From positions 1-5,010 of the forward strand of contig BQMV01000166.1 in NCBI GenBank assembly GCA_022181005.1: DNA of 5,010 nt. The letters are read 5' to 3'. The translations under genes were made by a program, and so were the position numbers. Source of the DNA: Anaerolineaceae bacterium (GTDB taxonomy: Bacteria; Chloroflexota; Anaerolineae; Anaerolineales; Villigracilaceae). The notes beneath the pieces were generated by a model. The model was given only the letters and a program-made list of their open reading frames with translations, was not told the origin of the DNA and did not search any database. Of the stretch, positions 4,664 through 5,010 are shown piece after piece; position 1 is the stretch's first letter; each line of letters begins with the position of its first letter.

Positions 4664-4681
4664 GACGCAATGAATTGCGTC
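4664..4681 (-). other. Stem-loop between rpmG and tRNA-Trp
   Basis: A perfect 7-bp inverted repeat GACGCAA/TTGCGTC with a 4-nt loop lies 5 nt after the rpmG stop and 8 nt before the mature tRNA 5' end. It lacks a proper T-run on the minus strand (CTTATA follows). It could protect the rpmG 3' end or guide tRNA 5' processing rather than stop transcription. Confidence 0.5.
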
Positions 4682-4686
4682 CTACA

Positions 4687-4857
4687 TTACTTCGTTTCAC
4701 GATGCAACGTATGTTTTCTGCACCGCGGGCAAAATTTCTTAAATTCGATCCGATTCGGATCATTGCGCCGATTCTTCTCGGTGGTATAGTTCCGTTCTTT
4801 GCAATCGCTGCATTGAAGCGTGATCACCGGGCGAACGTCTTTCTTTTTAGAAGCCAT
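4687..4857 (-). CDS. rpmG: Large ribosomal subunit protein L33 (bL33), zinc-ribbon form
   Basis: L33 is a small protein of the large subunit near the E site. The 56-residue product starts MASKKKDVRPVITLQCSDCK and ends HTLHRETK. Four cysteines in two CxxC pairs (Cys16/Cys19 and Cys43/Cys46) form a zinc ribbon, so this is the Cys-containing version and not the zinc-independent one. The conserved core NYTTEKNRRNDPNRIEFKKF (23-42) matches L33. ATG at 4855-4857 has only a weak AGGT about 8 nt upstream. It lies between the tuf terminator and tRNA-Trp, which matches the common tuf-rpmG-trnW-secE order. There is too little room for a promoter after the tuf terminator. Confidence 0.96.
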   Translation of the reverse strand: MASKKKDVRPVITLQCSDCKERNYTTEKNRRNDPNRIEFKKFCPRCRKHTLHRETK

Positions 4858-4882
4858 GCTAACTACCTAACTTTCTAATTTC

Positions 4883-4945
4883 AAAAATCATCCCGCAGGT
4901 TTCTGCGAGCATTCAGTCTTTTGAACCGAGCCTGCGGGACGATTT
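4883..4945 (-). terminator. Intrinsic terminator after tuf, with a large loop
   Basis: On the minus strand TCCCGCAGG-type arms (4931-4939 with 4891-4899) form 9 bp. After one mismatch a further 5 pairs follow (4941-4945 with 4885-4889). The stem runs into TTTTTG. The loop is 31 nt and includes a small TTCA/TGAA pairing. The 3' arm can also pair with CGCAG at 4903-4907 as a 5-bp hairpin, so the terminator may be leaky or switchable. Confidence 0.75.
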
Positions 4946-4946
4946 A

Positions 4947-5010
4947 TTATTCAATGATCTTGGTGACGACGCCAGCGCCGACGGTCAGACCGCCTTCGCG
5001 AATGGCGAAT
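4947..5010 (-). CDS. tuf: C-terminal end of elongation factor Tu
   Basis: The last 20 codons, FAIREGGLTVGAGVVTKIIE and then TAA (4947-4949), match the conserved end of EF-Tu domain 3, usually FAIREGGRTVGAGVV with Thr/Ser-Lys-Ile after it. EF-Tu delivers aminoacyl-tRNA to the ribosomal A site as a GTP complex. Here Leu replaces the usual Arg after the double Gly. The rest of the gene lies beyond the right edge. It is upstream of rpmG on the same strand. Confidence 0.95.
   Translation of the reverse strand, partial: FAIREGGLTVGAGVVTKIIE

Noticed and set aside
4563..4763. A minus-strand ORF of 66 codons over tRNA-Trp
   Set aside because: Its QLVEH...GSIPA stretch is the usual false translation of a tRNA gene. 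The tRNA fold explains the sequence, and the real gene next to it is rpmG in another frame.
1..5010. CRISPR arrays, insertion sequences, attachment sites or a defence system
   Set aside because: No repeated spacer pattern, transposase, terminal inverted repeats or unfamiliar gene is present. All substantial ORFs belong to well-known housekeeping families.

Overview
The window is an ordinary but well-preserved bacterial housekeeping region. On the minus strand, read from the right edge leftwards, it holds the 3' end of tuf (EF-Tu), rpmG (L33), a tRNA-Trp gene, secE, nusG, rplK (L11), rplA (L1), rplJ (L10) and rplL (L7/L12). On the plus strand, converging on rplL, lies lexA, preceded by the last codons of a membrane protein that looks like a CorA-type metal transporter. 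The source is a bacterium with moderate GC. The LexA box has the Bacillus-type GAAC-N4-GTTC form, NusG has a long acidic N-terminal extension, and the LexA sequence resembles those I associate with Chloroflexota (Anaerolineae-like). That placement is a tentative inference, not a measurement.

Layout: 1-98 holds the tail of the upstream membrane protein. 99-192 shows nothing recognisable. 193-272 is the lexA promoter with a LexA box inside the -35/-10 spacer, plus the leader. 273-947 is lexA. 953-994 is a 19-bp hairpin serving as terminator for both converging transcripts. 1006-1386 is rplL and 1448-1987 is rplJ, which starts at TTG after a strong Shine-Dalgarno. About 1995-2151 is an L10-type leader RNA ending in an intrinsic terminator that can act as an attenuator. 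2168-2890 is rplA, 2950-3375 rplK, 3507-4265 nusG and 4286-4516 secE (TTG start). 4583-4655 is tRNA-Trp, 4687-4857 is rpmG, 4883-4945 is the tuf terminator, and 4947-5010 is the tuf tail.

The minus-strand genes supply the protein-synthesis machinery: the factor delivering aminoacyl-tRNA (EF-Tu), the ribosomal stalk and L1-stalk proteins (L11, L10, L12, L1), L33, a tRNA, a protein-export channel subunit and a transcription elongation factor. Control appears layered in RNA. An L10 leader with an attenuator precedes rplJL. The leaders of both rplK and rplA carry the same small fold (GUGG-GA-helix-GCUNNNA-CCAC), placed directly against each Shine-Dalgarno. It resembles the L1-binding segment of 23S rRNA, which suggests that L1 represses both cistrons separately. 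LexA appears to control its own promoter.

I found no novel defence, mobile or biosynthetic system. The most useful observations are the duplicated L1-site-like leaders, the mutually exclusive folds of the L10 leader, and the termination of the cluster right after rplL, where rpoB often follows in other bacteria.
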